This document shows, in pieces, positions 16,301 to 26,082 of a stretch of 64,000 bases of DNA. The position numbers were made by a program, and so were the translations under genes. The notes beneath the pieces were generated by a model that did not search any database, was not told the DNA's origin, and saw nothing but the letters and a program-made list of their open reading frames with translations. The stretch comes from an uncultured Myxococcales bacterium (lineage in GTDB: Bacteria > Myxococcota_A > UBA9042 > DTJE01). How positions within the stretch are numbered: position 1 is the stretch's first letter; each line of letters begins with the position of its first letter. The stretch spans positions 1 to 64,000 of the forward strand of contig CAIZWN010000035.1 of NCBI GenBank assembly GCA_903936705.1, given 5' to 3'.

Positions 16301-16328
16301 ATTATAGAAACTCCTCCCGGCCAGTCAA
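16301..16328 (-). promoter_or_regulatory. Strong sigma-70 promoter for tRNA-Gln and tRNA-Glu
   Basis: TTGACT (16328-16323), a 16 nt spacer and a perfect TATAAT (16306-16301) on the minus strand start transcription about 55 nt before tRNA-Gln. The -35 begins 2 nt after the rplQ stop codon, so it sits exactly at the end of the ribosomal protein operon. Confidence 0.75.
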
Positions 16329-16330
16329 GC

Positions 16331-16738
16331 TCAATCTGCGCCAGCCGCCGCGCCCTTCGAGCCGCTGTCAGCCGCGCCCACGTTGGACCCGATGATTTCG
16401 ATAAGGCACATCAGGGCTGCATCGCCCTGGCGCTGACGGATCTTGACCGTCCGGGTAAAGCCGGACACGCGATCCGGGAACATCTTGCCCCACTTGTCGA
16501 ACAGCGCCTGCAACGGCAACGCACCGAACAGATCGCGCGCCGCCAAACGGCGGTGGTGCAGGTCGCCCTTGCGCGCCCATCCGATGAGGATGTCCGCACG
16601 GCGCTTCACTTCCTTGGCCTTCGCCTCGGTAGTGATGATGCTGCCGTGCTCGAACAGCGACGACAGTAGGTTCCGGAAAAGGGCACGGCGGTGCGAGGCG
16701 GTCCGCCCCAGTTTGACCTGCTTTCTATTATGCCGCAT
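16331..16738 (-). CDS. rplQ: 50S ribosomal protein L17
   Basis: A 135-residue L17 with the conserved start MRHNRKQVKLGRTASHRRALFRNLLSSLFEHGSI and the RADILI...KGDLHHRR region. The last 20 or so residues (GAADSGSKGAAAGAD) are a low-complexity tail beyond the core. It is the final gene of the ribosomal cluster, 66 nt after rpoA. Confidence 0.97.
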   Translation of the reverse strand: MRHNRKQVKLGRTASHRRALFRNLLSSLFEHGSIITTEAKAKEVKRRADILIGWARKGDLHHRRLAARDLFGALPLQALFDKWGKMFPDRVSGFTRTVKIRQRQGDAALMCLIEIIGSNVGAADSGSKGAAAGAD

Positions 16739-16804
16739 CGTCGAATTCCTCCGGACGCCCGCCAGTCGCTGCGCAACAGCGCACGACGCGCGAGCAGCAC
16801 CGCA

Positions 16805-17830
16805 TCAGACCCGGTTCGCCGGGTCGAATCCCTCGAGCCGCATACCCAGGGACAACCCCAGGTCCTGCAGCACGTCCTTGATCTCCTTCAGCGACTTGCG
16901 GCCGAAGTTCCGCGTCTTCAGCATCTCCTGCTCGGTCTTTTGTACCAGTTCGCCCACGTGGCGAATGCCTGCGTTCTGCAGACAGTTCTGGGCACGGACC
17001 GACAGGTCAAGCTCCTCGACCATGCGATACAACACATCCGACGTCGCGCCGTCAGCGGTGGCAACCGGGGCGTCCCCGTCATCAAGCGACGGCAACGCCA
17101 GGGCCCGGGGGTCGTCTTCCTCGCTCCCCTCGTCGAAGCTGATGAAGACCTGTACCTGCTCCTTCATGATCTTGGCCGCGATGGCCACCGCTTCCTGAGG
17201 GGAAACGGCACTGTTCGTCCAGACTTCAAGCGTCAGGCGATCGTAGTCCGTCATCTGCCCGACACGCGCGTTCGTAACCCTGTAGTTCACCTTTCGGATC
17301 GGCGTGAACACCGCATCCATCGGGATCGTCCCGAGAGGCGCGTTTGGATCCTTGTTGCGGTCGGCCGGCTGGTAGCCAAAACCTTCCTTGACTGTCAGCT
17401 CGATATCCAGCACTGCGCCAACGCCCATTGTGCAAATCACGCACCCGGGATTCAGCACTGTAACTTCGGGTCCCTGGAACAGGTCCGCCGCCGTGACAAC
17501 GCGCTCGCCTTCAAGCCGGACATGCACGTTCTTGGGGCCATCGACTTCGAGGCGCAGTTCAATACCCTTCAGGTTCAGCACGATCTCGGAGACGTCCTCG
17601 ACGATATCCGAAATCGTGGAAAACTCATGCAGAACGTTCTCTACACGAATCGCAGTCACGGCCGCCCCACGGACGGTCGACAGCAAAATACGGCGCAGGC
17701 TGTTGCCAAGAGTCGTGCCAAATCCCCGTTCCAGGGGCTCGGCGACGAACTTGCCGTAACGCTCGGTAAGCGAATCCGAATCGACAATAATCGACCTCGG
17801 ACGAATCAGTTCCCGCCAATTCCTCTGCAT
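16805..17830 (-). CDS. rpoA: DNA-directed RNA polymerase subunit alpha
   Basis: A 341-residue subunit with the N-terminal assembly domain (FVAEPLERGFGTTLGNSLRRILLSTVRGAAVTAI) and a C-terminal domain ending LKTRNFGRKSLKEIKDVLQDLGLSLGM, which contacts UP elements and activators. An acidic linker (EGSEEDDPRAL) joins them. The order rpsD-rpoA-rplQ is standard for the alpha operon. Confidence 0.98.
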   Translation of the reverse strand: MQRNWRELIRPRSIIVDSDSLTERYGKFVAEPLERGFGTTLGNSLRRILLSTVRGAAVTAIRVENVLHEFSTISDIVEDVSEIVLNLKGIELRLEVDGPKNVHVRLEGERVVTAADLFQGPEVTVLNPGCVICTMGVGAVLDIELTVKEGFGYQPADRNKDPNAPLGTIPMDAVFTPIRKVNYRVTNARVGQMTDYDRLTLEVWTNSAVSPQEAVAIAAKIMKEQVQVFISFDEGSEEDDPRALALPSLDDGDAPVATADGATSDVLYRMVEELDLSVRAQNCLQNAGIRHVGELVQKTEQEMLKTRNFGRKSLKEIKDVLQDLGLSLGMRLEGFDPANRV

Positions 17831-17876
17831 CGTGGCGCCTCCTGGCTGAAGCCGGTTCGGACTCCCTTCGGGAACC

Positions 17877-18533
17877 CTACTTGGAGTACAGCTCGACGAT
17901 CAGTTCCTGCCTGATGGCCCGACCCTCAACTTCCGACGCCGGCAGAAGATCCGAGAGATCCTCATGCTCCGGCAGGGAAGTAACGGTGGCCTTCATCTTG
18001 GCCCGATCGACTTCAAGCCACCGGACCGTGCGTGACCGTTCTGCAACGGCTGCCGCGGTGGTGACCCGCTTGATACCGGTAGACTTCGCCCGGACCTCAA
18101 TCACGTCGCCCGCCTTGACCACGTACGACGGAATGCTGACGCGCTTGCCGTTCACGTTCACATGCCCGTGCATGACCAGCTGCCTCGCGTCGGTGCGGTT
18201 GACCGCAAACCCGGCCCTATAGCAAACCGTGTCAAGACGAGTCTCAAGCAGGCGCAGCAGGTTGTCACCCGTGACACCCTTCATGCGCTCTGCACGCTCA
18301 AAAAACAGGTGAAACTGCCGCTCGAGCATGCCGTACATCCGGCGTACCTTCTGCTTCTCGCGAAGCTGGACGCTGTAGGGTGTCGGCTTCTTGCGCGCCT
18401 GGCCATGCTGACCGGGAGCGTAACCGCGCCGCGCAAAAGCGCATTTTTCGGTATGGCACCGCTCGCCCTTCAGGAAGAGCTTCATGCCTTCCCGGCGGCA
18501 AATTCTGCACTGACCGTCCGTGTACCTGCCCAC
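17877..18533 (-). CDS. rpsD: 30S ribosomal protein S4 (zinc-ligand form)
   Basis: A 218-residue protein that nucleates 30S assembly and binds 16S RNA through the S4 domain (LETRLDTVCYRAGFAVNRTDARQLVMHGHVNVNGK). The N terminus keeps four cysteines (CRIC and CHTEKC), the zinc-binding form. It starts with GTG at 18533 with AGGAGG 6 nt upstream. Confidence 0.97.
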   Translation of the reverse strand: MGRYTDGQCRICRREGMKLFLKGERCHTEKCAFARRGYAPGQHGQARKKPTPYSVQLREKQKVRRMYGMLERQFHLFFERAERMKGVTGDNLLRLLETRLDTVCYRAGFAVNRTDARQLVMHGHVNVNGKRVSIPSYVVKAGDVIEVRAKSTGIKRVTTAAAVAERSRTVRWLEVDRAKMKATVTSLPEHEDLSDLLPASEVEGRAIRQELIVELYSK

Positions 18534-18546
18534 GACAACCTCCTGA

Positions 18547-18933
18547 TCAGACGCGCCGACGCTTCGGGGGGCGGCACCCGTTGTGCGGGACCGGCGTCAC
18601 GTCGCGGATGTACGTCACGCGCAGCCCGGCTGCCGACAAGGCACGGATCGCTGATTCGCGACCGCCGCCCGGCCCCCGGACCAGGACCTGCACCGACTTC
18701 ATTCCAACTTCCTGGGCGCGCTTGGCCGCGTCCTCGGCCGCCATCTGCGCCGCGAACGGGGTCGATTTGCGCGAACCCTTGAACCCCCGCCGACCGGCAG
18801 AGGACCAAGCCACCACCGCACCATTCGGATCGGTGATGGTCACAATCGTGTTGTTGAAGGTCGCTGCGATGTGGACGACTCCCTGCGGGACGTCCTTGCG
18901 AACCTTCTTCTTGCCTGTCTTCACCTTGGCCAT
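18547..18933 (-). CDS. rpsK: 30S ribosomal protein S11
   Basis: A 128-residue platform protein of the 30S subunit. Conserved segments are [39 protein letters not shown] and the C-terminal [18 protein letters not shown]. It lies 13 nt after rpsM and 13 nt before rpsD. Confidence 0.98.
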   Translation of the reverse strand: MAKVKTGKKKVRKDVPQGVVHIAATFNNTIVTITDPNGAVVAWSSAGRRGFKGSRKSTPFAAQMAAEDAAKRAQEVGMKSVQVLVRGPGGGRESAIRALSAAGLRVTYIRDVTPVPHNGCRPPKRRRV

Positions 18934-18946
18934 GGTGCGGCTCCTC

Positions 18947-19315
18947 CTACTTCTTCTTCCGGATGGTCGCGCCGCGCTTGCCCTTGCGGGTACGGGCGTT
19001 GGTATGCGTCCGCTGGCCGCGTACGGGCAGGCCCTTGCGATGCCTCAGGCCGCGGTAGCATCCCATGTCCATCAGGACCTTGATGTTTGCCGACACCTCG
19101 CGGCGGAGGTCACCCTCTACCTTGTACCCGGCGTCGATCACCTCACGGATACGAGCAATCTCGCCTTCCGTAAGATCGTCCGTCCGCGTTCGGGGGTCCA
19201 CGCCCGCCTGGGCCAGGACGCGCAACGCGTTGGTCGGTCCGATGCCGTAGATGTACCGGAGGGCGATCCCAACCGGCTTCTTCCTCGGGAGGTCAACACC
19301 AGCGATTCGAGCCAT
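18947..19315 (-). CDS. rpsM: 30S ribosomal protein S13
   Basis: A 122-residue head protein contacting the P-site tRNA and 50S bridge. It begins [26 protein letters not shown] and ends in the basic tail with [16 protein letters not shown]. It sits 22 nt downstream of rpmJ. Confidence 0.98.
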   Translation of the reverse strand: MARIAGVDLPRKKPVGIALRYIYGIGPTNALRVLAQAGVDPRTRTDDLTEGEIARIREVIDAGYKVEGDLRREVSANIKVLMDMGCYRGLRHRKGLPVRGQRTHTNARTRKGKRGATIRKKK

Positions 19316-19337
19316 GACGCCTCCAATCTCCCTGCAC

Positions 19338-19451
19338 TCAGCCCTGACGCTGCTTGTGCCGCGGGTTCTCGCAAATCACACGCACCACACCGCGGCGCTT
19401 GATGATCTTGCATTTCTCACAGATCTTCTTCACCGAAGCCTTGACCTTCAT
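19338..19451 (-). CDS. rpmJ: 50S ribosomal protein L36 (zinc form)
   Basis: A 37-residue protein, [20 protein letters not shown] and onward, with the zinc ligands C-X2-C...C...H intact. The ATG at 19451 has GAGGAGG upstream. Longer in-frame starts would read into infA and are rejected. Confidence 0.96.
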   Translation of the reverse strand: MKVKASVKKICEKCKIIKRRGVVRVICENPRHKQRQG

Positions 19452-19500
19452 GGCCGCCTCCTCATCAACGCCCGGGACGACTCCGTCTCCGGCCGAGGCC

Positions 19501-19719
19501 TCACCGCACCCGGAAGACGATACGCCCACGGGTAACGTCATAGGGCGACAGTTCCACTCGTACCTTGTCACCCGGCAGAATCCGGATGAAATGCATCCTC
19601 ATCTTGCCGCAGACGTGCGCAAGCACGCGATGACTGTTCGCAAGCTCGACACGGAACATCGCGTTCGGGAGCGCCTCGACTACGACGCCCTCAACCTCGA
19701 TGGCCTCTTCCTTCGGCAT
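19501..19719 (-). CDS. infA: Translation initiation factor IF-1
   Basis: A 72-residue OB-fold factor ([23 protein letters not shown] and the [18 protein letters not shown] tail). It lies directly after secY; adk and map, which commonly separate the two, are absent here. Confidence 0.97.
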   Translation of the reverse strand: MPKEEAIEVEGVVVEALPNAMFRVELANSHRVLAHVCGKMRMHFIRILPGDKVRVELSPYDVTRGRIVFRVR

Positions 19720-19756
19720 CCAGGACCCCTCGTTCTACAAGACGTGCATGCGTCCG

Positions 19757-21091
19757 TCAGTAGTTGTCCCTACGACCACGCACCCGAGGCCCGTGAGCCC
19801 CGGCAAATCCCTCGTATGACCGGCTGATCAGGTGCGACTCGATCTGCCCGGCAGTATCCATCGCGACACCGACGACAATCAGCAGCGAGGTGCCACCGAA
19901 GTAGAACGGCACCGAGAAGTGCTGCTGCATGATGGTCGGCAGCACGCAGATCACGCTGATGTAGATGGCACCGCCCACGGTGATCCGAGACAGCACACGA
20001 TCGATGTAATCCGCGGTCGCCTTGCCCGCACGAATACCAGGCACAAAGCCGCCGTTCTTCTTCAGATTATCAGCCACATCTACCGGGTTGAACGTAACCG
20101 CGGTGTAGAAGAAGGCAAAGAACACGATCATACCGACGTACAGGAAGTCGTAGAATAGACCACCCGGAGTCAGCGCGTTCTGCATCCACACGACCCAGGC
20201 CGCACCTGGGAACAGGTTCGACAAGGTAGCCGGGAACATCAGAATCGACGATGCAAAGATCGGCGGAATAACGCCGGCGGTGTTGACCTTCAGCGGAAGG
20301 TGCGTGGTCTGACCGCCGTAAAGCTTCCGACCAACCACCTTCTTGGCATACTGCACCGGAATCCGTCGCTGCCCACGCTCGAAGAACACGATCGCGCCCA
20401 TCGTCGCAAGGATCAAGACGAATATCATTCCCAGCGTCAGGGGTTCCAGACGTCCACCGGCCAAGGTCGACAACTGAAAAGTCTGAACCACGGCCTCGGG
20501 CAGACGCGCCACGATGCCCGCAAAGATGATCAACGATACGCCGTTGCCGATGCCACGCTCGGTAATCGACTCGCCCAGCCACATCAGGAACATGGTTCCA
20601 GTTGTCAGCGACAGGACGGTCAGGAACTTGAACATGAACGATGACATCCGGACGACGTTCTCGGTTCCCGCCTGCGAATTCAGCGACTGCAGCCAGACGG
20701 CGATACCAATGCCCTGCACCGCGGCAAGCCCGACCGCGGCGTAGCGTGTGTACTGGTTGATCTTCCGGCGACCGGCATCGCCCTCCTTCTGGAGACGCTC
20801 CAGGGCCGGGATGACCACGGCCAGAAGCTGGAAGATGATCGACGCGCTGATGTACGGCATTACGCCAAGGGCGAAGATCGACATCTGCGAGATGGCGCCG
20901 CCCGAGAACATATCAAAGAGCCCCAAAAGGCCCGTCTGTCCGTACTTGACGTAGTTGGCCATGATCTCGCGATCGACACCCGGAACGGTCACAAAAATGC
21001 CTATCCGGTAGACCGCAAGCATGCCCAGCGTATACAGCAGCCGCTTTCGCAGCTCGGGGACCTTTCCGAGTCCTTCCAGGCTGTGGGCCAC
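19757..21091 (-). CDS. secY: Preprotein translocase subunit SecY
   Basis: A 444-residue inner-membrane channel with ten transmembrane helices. It begins [31 protein letters not shown] and contains the plug-region segment [33 protein letters not shown]. The GTG at 21091, with GGAGG upstream, gives the canonical N terminus. The longer ORF start at 21193 overlaps rplO and is not used. Confidence 0.97.
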   Translation of the reverse strand: MAHSLEGLGKVPELRKRLLYTLGMLAVYRIGIFVTVPGVDREIMANYVKYGQTGLLGLFDMFSGGAISQMSIFALGVMPYISASIIFQLLAVVIPALERLQKEGDAGRRKINQYTRYAAVGLAAVQGIGIAVWLQSLNSQAGTENVVRMSSFMFKFLTVLSLTTGTMFLMWLGESITERGIGNGVSLIIFAGIVARLPEAVVQTFQLSTLAGGRLEPLTLGMIFVLILATMGAIVFFERGQRRIPVQYAKKVVGRKLYGGQTTHLPLKVNTAGVIPPIFASSILMFPATLSNLFPGAAWVVWMQNALTPGGLFYDFLYVGMIVFFAFFYTAVTFNPVDVADNLKKNGGFVPGIRAGKATADYIDRVLSRITVGGAIYISVICVLPTIMQQHFSVPFYFGGTSLLIVVGVAMDTAGQIESHLISRSYEGFAGAHGPRVRGRRDNY

Positions 21092-21116
21092 GTTCAACCC
21101 TCCGACACAGGGGCGA

Positions 21117-21584
21117 TCACGCCCCGGCTTCCTCGATCTCGACAACCAGGCGCGCCGTACCGCCAGCAGCAATAATCTTCTGGCGCGCAGCATCGCTGAA
21201 CGCGTGGGCGACGACGTCCAGCTTCTTAGCCAGATCGCCCGTTCCCAGGATTTTCACGCCGTCCCCAACCTTGCGAACAAGGCCGGCGGCCTGGAGAATG
21301 CCCGGGTCCACGCGGGTTCCGTCCGCAAAAATATCAAGCGAACCGACGTTGACAACGGCGAATTCGACATGCGACATCGCCCGAAATCCACGCTTCGGCA
21401 GCCGGCGCTGCAAGGGCATCTGGCCACCCTCGAAGTACGCCGGATGACCCTTGCCCGTACGAGCTCCGGTTCCCTTGTGCCCGCGACCAGACGTCTTGCC
21501 AAGGCCGGATCCATAACCGCGTCCGACGCGCTTGCGCGTCTTCGTCGATCCTGGGATCGGCGACAGCTTGGACAGCTCCTTCAT
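21117..21584 (-). CDS. rplO: 50S ribosomal protein L15
   Basis: A 155-residue protein with the conserved N terminus ([32 protein letters not shown]) and the GFEGGQMPL-like [17 protein letters not shown] segment. Its ATG overlaps the rpsE stop (ATGA), leaving no room for rpmD (L30), which usually sits between them. Confidence 0.97.
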   Translation of the reverse strand: MKELSKLSPIPGSTKTRKRVGRGYGSGLGKTSGRGHKGTGARTGKGHPAYFEGGQMPLQRRLPKRGFRAMSHVEFAVVNVGSLDIFADGTRVDPGILQAAGLVRKVGDGVKILGTGDLAKKLDVVAHAFSDAARQKIIAAGGTARLVVEIEEAGA

Positions 21585-22084
21585 CCAACTACCTCCTGAC
21601 GGAGACCACGCTTCTCGCGAGCCTCCTCCGGCGCCATCAGCAGGCGCAGGCCGGCGATAGTGGCCCGAACGACGTTGTGCGCGTTGCGGCTGCCGACATT
21701 CTTTGCCAGCACGTCCCGCACACCCGCCGCCTCAAGGACAGCGCGCGTTGCGCCCCCTGCGATCAAGCCGGTACCAGCCGACGCGGGACGAATGATGACA
21801 AGACCGGCGCCGTAGTGGCCGACGACCTCGTGCGGAAGCGTATTACCAGCAAGCGGTACGCGAATCATGTTCTTCTTCGCGTGTTCGCTGCCCTTGCGAA
21901 TGGCCTCCGGCACTTCCTGGGCCTTACCCAGTCCATAGCCTACCAGCCCCTCGCCGTTGCCGATGACCACGAGCGCCGCGAACGAAAATCGCCGGCCGCC
22001 CTTGACCACCTTGGCCACTCTGCTCAGGTGGACGATGTGCTCGGAGAATTCAAGCTTCTCCTGACCGTGCTCTTCATGGCTCAA
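21581..22084 (-). CDS. rpsE: 30S ribosomal protein S5
   Basis: A 167-residue protein with [30 protein letters not shown] and GARVVLEAAG-like [19 protein letters not shown] motifs. The start codon is TTG at 22084, supported by GGAGGT about 6 nt upstream and by family length; no ATG is available nearby. Confidence 0.97.
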   Translation of the reverse strand: MSHEEHGQEKLEFSEHIVHLSRVAKVVKGGRRFSFAALVVIGNGEGLVGYGLGKAQEVPEAIRKGSEHAKKNMIRVPLAGNTLPHEVVGHYGAGLVIIRPASAGTGLIAGGATRAVLEAAGVRDVLAKNVGSRNAHNVVRATIAGLRLLMAPEEAREKRGLRQEVVG

Positions 22085-22101
22085 AACGCCACCTCCATGG
22101 G

Positions 22102-22476
22102 TCAGAACTTAAGGCCAGCCTCGCGGGCCGCATCCGCCATTGCCGCAATCCGGCCGTGGTACAGAAACCCGTTCCGGTCGAACACGACGGTCTCGACCCC
22201 GACAGCCTTGCAACGCTCGGCGATCAGTGTCCCGACCTTCTTCGCAACGTCCATCTTGCCGACGTCGGGATTCGCAGTCGCGAATTCCTTGCCCTCGGAC
22301 GTGGCAGAACACAGCGTACGGCCAGCGTCGTCATCGACTACCTGGCACGAGATATGGCGGGTACTGCGAAAGACGACCAGCCGGGGACGCGTCGCGCTCC
22401 CCTCGACCTTCTTCCGGATCCGCGCCTTCCGATTCAGCCGGGCTGCGAGCCGGCGCTCAGCGTTCCGAACTTCCAC
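22102..22476 (-). CDS. rplR: 50S ribosomal protein L18
   Basis: A 124-residue 5S rRNA-binding protein, with [20 protein letters not shown] and the C-terminal [26 protein letters not shown]. It starts with GTG at 22476 behind GGAGGG. Confidence 0.97.
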   Translation of the reverse strand: MEVRNAERRLAARLNRKARIRKKVEGSATRPRLVVFRSTRHISCQVVDDDAGRTLCSATSEGKEFATANPDVGKMDVAKKVGTLIAERCKAVGVETVVFDRNGFLYHGRIAAMADAAREAGLKF

Positions 22477-22490
22477 GTTGCCCTCCGCCG

Positions 22491-23030
22491 CTACTTCGCA
22501 CCGGCCTTGCCGGCCTTCCGCTTGATCTTCTCGCCCTGGTAGGCGACGCCCTTGCCCTTATAGGGCTCGATCTCGCGCACCGCGCGGATCTTGGCGGCGG
22601 TGTCTCCCAGGGATTCCTTGTTGATGCTCTTCAAGGTAATCATTGTCCCCTTGGCCTCGACCGTAGCAGTCACATCGGCCGGCAAAGGGAAGCTCACGGG
22701 CTTGGAATAGCCCAGGTACAAGGTCAAACCCTTGGGGTCAGCCTCGACCTTATAGCCAGTTCCCGTGATCACCAGCGTCTTCGCGAATCCCTTGCTGACG
22801 CCGTCGACCATGTTCGCGACCAGGGTGCGCATCAGGCCGTGCAGGGATGCGGCCTTGATATGCTGCGGATCCGGGTTCACGACAATCTGCGTCTTCTCGA
22901 CCGCCAGCGTCACACCCAGAAGGTCCCTGGACAAAACACCCAGCGGCCCCTTGACCGTGACGGTTGGTCCTGCCGTCTTGATCTCCACGCCGGTCGGCAC
23001 CGGAATGGGCTTCTTACCGATTCGCGACAC
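22491..23030 (-). CDS. rplF: 50S ribosomal protein L6
   Basis: A 179-residue protein beginning SRIGKKPIPVPTGVEI after a GTG at 23030 that has GGAGG 5 nt upstream. The signature EPYKGKGVAYQGEKIKRKAGKAGAK ends the protein. The in-frame TTG at 23057 would add nine non-family residues. Confidence 0.97.
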   Translation of the reverse strand: MSRIGKKPIPVPTGVEIKTAGPTVTVKGPLGVLSRDLLGVTLAVEKTQIVVNPDPQHIKAASLHGLMRTLVANMVDGVSKGFAKTLVITGTGYKVEADPKGLTLYLGYSKPVSFPLPADVTATVEAKGTMITLKSINKESLGDTAAKIRAVREIEPYKGKGVAYQGEKIKRKAGKAGAK

Positions 23031-23108
23031 GGTACCCTCCGCATTCGTCGATGCCAACGGCAGGCGCCATCGCCGTACCCCGCCGCACCGCGCCCGTTCG
23101 ACCGGGCC

Positions 23109-23504
23109 TCACCAGATCGTCAGCAGAACTTCACCGCCAATACCCAGCTTCCGAGCATCGGCGTCCGCCATCAACCCCTGAGGGGTCGAAAGGATCGCCA
23201 GGCCCAAGCCTCGCTTGACGCGTGGAATGTCCCGCTTGCCGACGTACACCCGGCGGCCCGGCTTGCTCTCGCGACGAATGCCCGCAATAGCCGCGCGTTT
23301 CGGCGCGACATACTTCAGGTAGATCTTGAGGATCCCCTGCAGTCGGTCATCCATCACCGAGTAATCCTCGATGAAGCCCTGTTCCTTGAGAATCTCGGCA
23401 ATCCGACGCTTCACGTTGGAACTGGGCATCTCCAGCGACGAGAATCCGGCCTGAATGGCGTTCCGGATCCGGGTCAGCATGTCCCCAATGGGATCGGTCG
23501 TCAT
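23109..23504 (-). CDS. rpsH: 30S ribosomal protein S8
   Basis: A 131-residue central-domain 16S rRNA-binding protein. It begins MTTDPIGDMLTRIRNAIQAG and carries the C-terminal GLGLAILSTPQGLMADADARKLGIGGEVL signature. It lies 11 nt after rpsN and 78 nt before rplF. Confidence 0.98.
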   Translation of the reverse strand: MTTDPIGDMLTRIRNAIQAGFSSLEMPSSNVKRRIAEILKEQGFIEDYSVMDDRLQGILKIYLKYVAPKRAAIAGIRRESKPGRRVYVGKRDIPRVKRGLGLAILSTPQGLMADADARKLGIGGEVLLTIW

Positions 23505-23515
23505 GACACGCTCTC

Positions 23516-23701
23516 CTACCAGCTGGCCTTGATCACGCCGGGAAGATCCCCGCGCAGCGCCGCGTTACGGAAGCAGATGCGGCACATGTTGAACTTCCGA
23601 TAATATGCATGTGCGCGCCCGCACAAGGGGCATCGCCTATAGGCGCGCACCTTGAACTTGGGCTTCCGGGCCGCCTTGATCATCAACGACGTCTTAGCCA
23701 C
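23516..23701 (-). CDS. rpsN: 30S ribosomal protein S14 (type Z, zinc-binding)
   Basis: A 61-residue short S14 with two CXXC pairs (CPLCG and CRICF), the zinc-ribbon form. It starts with GTG at 23701 behind GAGGAGG. Proteobacteria mostly use the longer zinc-free form; the short form is common in deltaproteobacterial lineages and Gram-positives. Confidence 0.97.
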   Translation of the reverse strand: MAKTSLMIKAARKPKFKVRAYRRCPLCGRAHAYYRKFNMCRICFRNAALRGDLPGVIKASW

Positions 23702-23713
23702 GCCTCAACCTCC

Positions 23714-24259
23714 TCACGCCTGCTTCCGGAAGGGCATCCCCATCCCCTTCAGCAGGGCGAACGCCTCCTCGTCGGTACCGGCGCTCGTCCCGATGGTGAT
23801 GTTCATCCCCTTGTACTTCTCGACCTTGTCGTAGTCGATCTCGGGGAAGATGATCTGCTCGCGCAGGCCCAGCGTGTAATCCCCGTGGCCATCAAAGGCC
23901 TTTGTGGAGACTCCACGGAAGTCGCGCACGCGCGGAAGGGCGATGTTCAGCAGCCGATCCAAAAACTCGAACATCCGCACACCGCGCAGCGTGACGCTGC
24001 ATCCAACGGCGTTCCCCTGACGGACCTTGAAGGCCGCAATCGACTTGCGGCACTTCGTCACTACCGGCTTCTGGCCGGCGATCAGCATCATCTCGGCAAC
24101 CGAGGTCTCGATCATCTTCGGCTGATGCGTCGCTTCGCCCAGACCCATGTTCAGGGTCACCTTCAGAAGGCGCGGCACCTGAAAACGGTTCGAATAGCCG
24201 AACTGCGTCATCAGGACCGGCACCACTTCTTCCTCGTACTTCTTGCGCATTCTGGTCAT
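23714..24259 (-). CDS. rplE: 50S ribosomal protein L5
   Basis: A 181-residue 5S rRNA-binding protein. Motifs are [35 protein letters not shown]-like [22 protein letters not shown] and FPEIDYDKV...[10 protein letters not shown]. It is followed by rpsN after 12 nt. Confidence 0.98.
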   Translation of the reverse strand: MTRMRKKYEEEVVPVLMTQFGYSNRFQVPRLLKVTLNMGLGEATHQPKMIETSVAEMMLIAGQKPVVTKCRKSIAAFKVRQGNAVGCSVTLRGVRMFEFLDRLLNIALPRVRDFRGVSTKAFDGHGDYTLGLREQIIFPEIDYDKVEKYKGMNITIGTSAGTDEEAFALLKGMGMPFRKQA

Positions 24260-24299
24260 CGTTCCTTCCCCGCTCGCGCCGGGAGGCCCTCACGGCCCC

Positions 24300-24623
24300 C
24301 TAGTCGAAGACCTCGCCTGTCCTGGCAGCCACGCGAACCTTCCGCGTCTTTCCGTCAGACTCGCGCACCTCGATATGTACACGCACCGGCTTGCCATCCT
24401 TCTTGCTGGCGAGGGCCAGAGCACACATCGGAATCAAGGCCGCCTTCTCGGTGATGCCGGCCTTAAGGTTCTTGGCCGAACGCTTCTGATGCTTCTTCAC
24501 CAGATTCAGGCCCTCAACGATGGCCCGCTTGGTCTTGACGTCCACTTCAAGAATGCGGCCCTTCGAGCCGGCATCCTTGCCACGCATAACCACGACTTCG
24601 TCGTTCTTCCGGATCTTCAGCAT
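24300..24623 (-). CDS. rplX: 50S ribosomal protein L24
   Basis: A 107-residue KOW-domain assembly initiator: [28 protein letters not shown]. Its ATG shares one base with the rplN stop (TGATG), indicating coupled translation. Confidence 0.97.
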   Translation of the reverse strand: MLKIRKNDEVVVMRGKDAGSKGRILEVDVKTKRAIVEGLNLVKKHQKRSAKNLKAGITEKAALIPMCALALASKKDGKPVRVHIEVRESDGKTRKVRVAARTGEVFD

Positions 24624-24991
24624 CAGAGCACCTCCGGGGCCAGCGACACGATCTTCATGAACCGCTTCGCACGAAGTTCGCGCGCCACCGGCCCAAAAAT
24701 ACGCGTCCCGATCGGCTCCATCGCCGGGTTGACCAGAACCCCGGCGTTTTGATCGAACCGGATGTAGGTCCCGTCAGCGCGACCCACTTCCTTCGCGGTC
24801 CGGACGATCACGACCTTGACTACGTCGCCCTTCTTGACCTTGGAACGCGGCAGCGCTTCCCTGACCGAACACACCACGATATCGCCGAGGCTGGACGACT
24901 TCCGCCCGGATCCACCAAGACATCGGATAACCTGCAACAACTTCGCGCCCGAGTTGTCTGCCGAGATCAGGTAGCTTTCCTGTTGCAACAT
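24623..24991 (-). CDS. rplN: 50S ribosomal protein L14
   Basis: A 122-residue protein with [28 protein letters not shown] and the C-terminal [28 protein letters not shown]. It is 47 nt downstream of rpsQ. Confidence 0.98.
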   Translation of the reverse strand: MLQQESYLISADNSGAKLLQVIRCLGGSGRKSSSLGDIVVCSVREALPRSKVKKGDVVKVVIVRTAKEVGRADGTYIRFDQNAGVLVNPAMEPIGTRIFGPVARELRAKRFMKIVSLAPEVL

Positions 24992-25038
24992 AAGTTACCT
25001 CGCCCGAAACGGGTGTCCGCAATCAACGGACCCCGACA

Positions 25039-25311
25039 TCACGCCCCGGCCTTAGCTCCAGTAACAATGCGCCACCGCTTCTTGGCGGACAACGGACGGC
25101 TCTCCTCAATAATCACGTGGTCGCCAACAGCGGCCTTCGCGTGCTCGTCGTGAGCCATGTATTTCTTCACTTCGGTAATGTACTTGTGAAAGACCGGATG
25201 CTCGAAGCGCCTGGCCACCGCGACGATCACCGACTTCGCTCCCGAGACCGAAGTGACCGTTCCCGACAAGTGTCGCTTCCGCCGGACCGTCGTGTTCAAC
25301 TGCTGCTCCAT
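25039..25311 (-). CDS. rpsQ: 30S ribosomal protein S17
   Basis: A 90-residue OB-fold protein. The start is the ATG at 25311 (MEQQLNTTVRRKRHLSGTV), with GGTGGAG just upstream. It contains the family signature VGDHVIIEESRPLSAKKRW. A gap of 93 nt separates it from rpmC, the longest gap in this part of the cluster, and no clear signal was seen in it. Confidence 0.97.
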   Translation of the reverse strand: MEQQLNTTVRRKRHLSGTVTSVSGAKSVIVAVARRFEHPVFHKYITEVKKYMAHDEHAKAAVGDHVIIEESRPLSAKKRWRIVTGAKAGA

Positions 25312-25404
25312 CGCTCCACCTCGCTTACACCCAGACCGACTCCACAACCGGCGTGAGTTCCTCCGGGAACCCATCCCTTCCGGCAGCGTGCCCGGGCGAG
25401 CCCA

Positions 25405-25608
25405 TTACACGGCCTTCAGCCGCCGGTTCTGCTCGGTCAGGATCCGCGCCAGGTTCCGCTTCGTCGCGTTGATGTCCGCCATCTTGGACATCTGGCCAGT
25501 GGCCAGCCTCATGCGGATCTTGAACAGCGACTCCCTGGCCTCGTTCTCGCGCTGCACCAGCTCCCCAGGGGTGAGTGCTCGCAGCTCCTCGGTCTTCAGC
25601 GCCTTCAT
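25405..25608 (-). CDS. rpmC: 50S ribosomal protein L29
   Basis: A 67-residue helical protein at the exit tunnel ([39 protein letters not shown]). Its ATG overlaps the rplP stop by 4 nt. Confidence 0.97.
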   Translation of the reverse strand: MKALKTEELRALTPGELVQRENEARESLFKIRMRLATGQMSKMADINATKRNLARILTEQNRRLKAV

Positions 25609-26021
25609 CGGATCTCCCCCCGCATCAGCACCTTCGTATGGATCGGAAGCTTGTGGGAGGCCAGGCGGAAAGCCTCGCGGGCTATCGCCTCGTCCACGCC
25701 TTCAAGTTCATACAGAACCTTGCCGGGCCGAATTACGGCCACCCACTGCTCGGGAGCTCCCTTGCCGCGACCCATGCGGGTCTCGAGGGGCTTCTTCGAG
25801 ATGGGCTTGTCCGGGAAGATCCGGATCCACACCTGGCCACCACGCTTCACATAGCGCGTCAGGGCGATACGACCGGCTTCGATCTGCCGCGCCGTCAGCC
25901 AGCCGCACTCGACCGCCTGCAGTCCGAATTCGCCGAAGGAAACTTCGGACCCCCGGTACGCGGTTCCGCGCATCCGGCCCTTCTGCTGCTTGCGGAACTT
26001 CGTTCTCTTCGGGGACAGCAT
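25605..26021 (-). CDS. rplP: 50S ribosomal protein L16
   Basis: A 138-residue protein near the A site. Motifs are [58 protein letters not shown] and the basic C terminus. It contains the arginine-rich loop near the peptidyl transferase centre. Confidence 0.98.
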   Translation of the reverse strand: MLSPKRTKFRKQQKGRMRGTAYRGSEVSFGEFGLQAVECGWLTARQIEAGRIALTRYVKRGGQVWIRIFPDKPISKKPLETRMGRGKGAPEQWVAVIRPGKVLYELEGVDEAIAREAFRLASHKLPIHTKVLMRGEIR

Positions 26022-26082
26022 CGCACGTCCTCCCTTTCCAGGAAGCGTCAGCCGCCGGCCAATGGCCGCCAGCCGTCGGTTC

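Noticed and set aside
16296-16320. Hairpin CCGGGAGGA/TCCTTCCCGG after rplQ as an intrinsic terminator
   Set aside because: The stem is imperfect, there is no T-run, and it coincides with the tRNA promoter.
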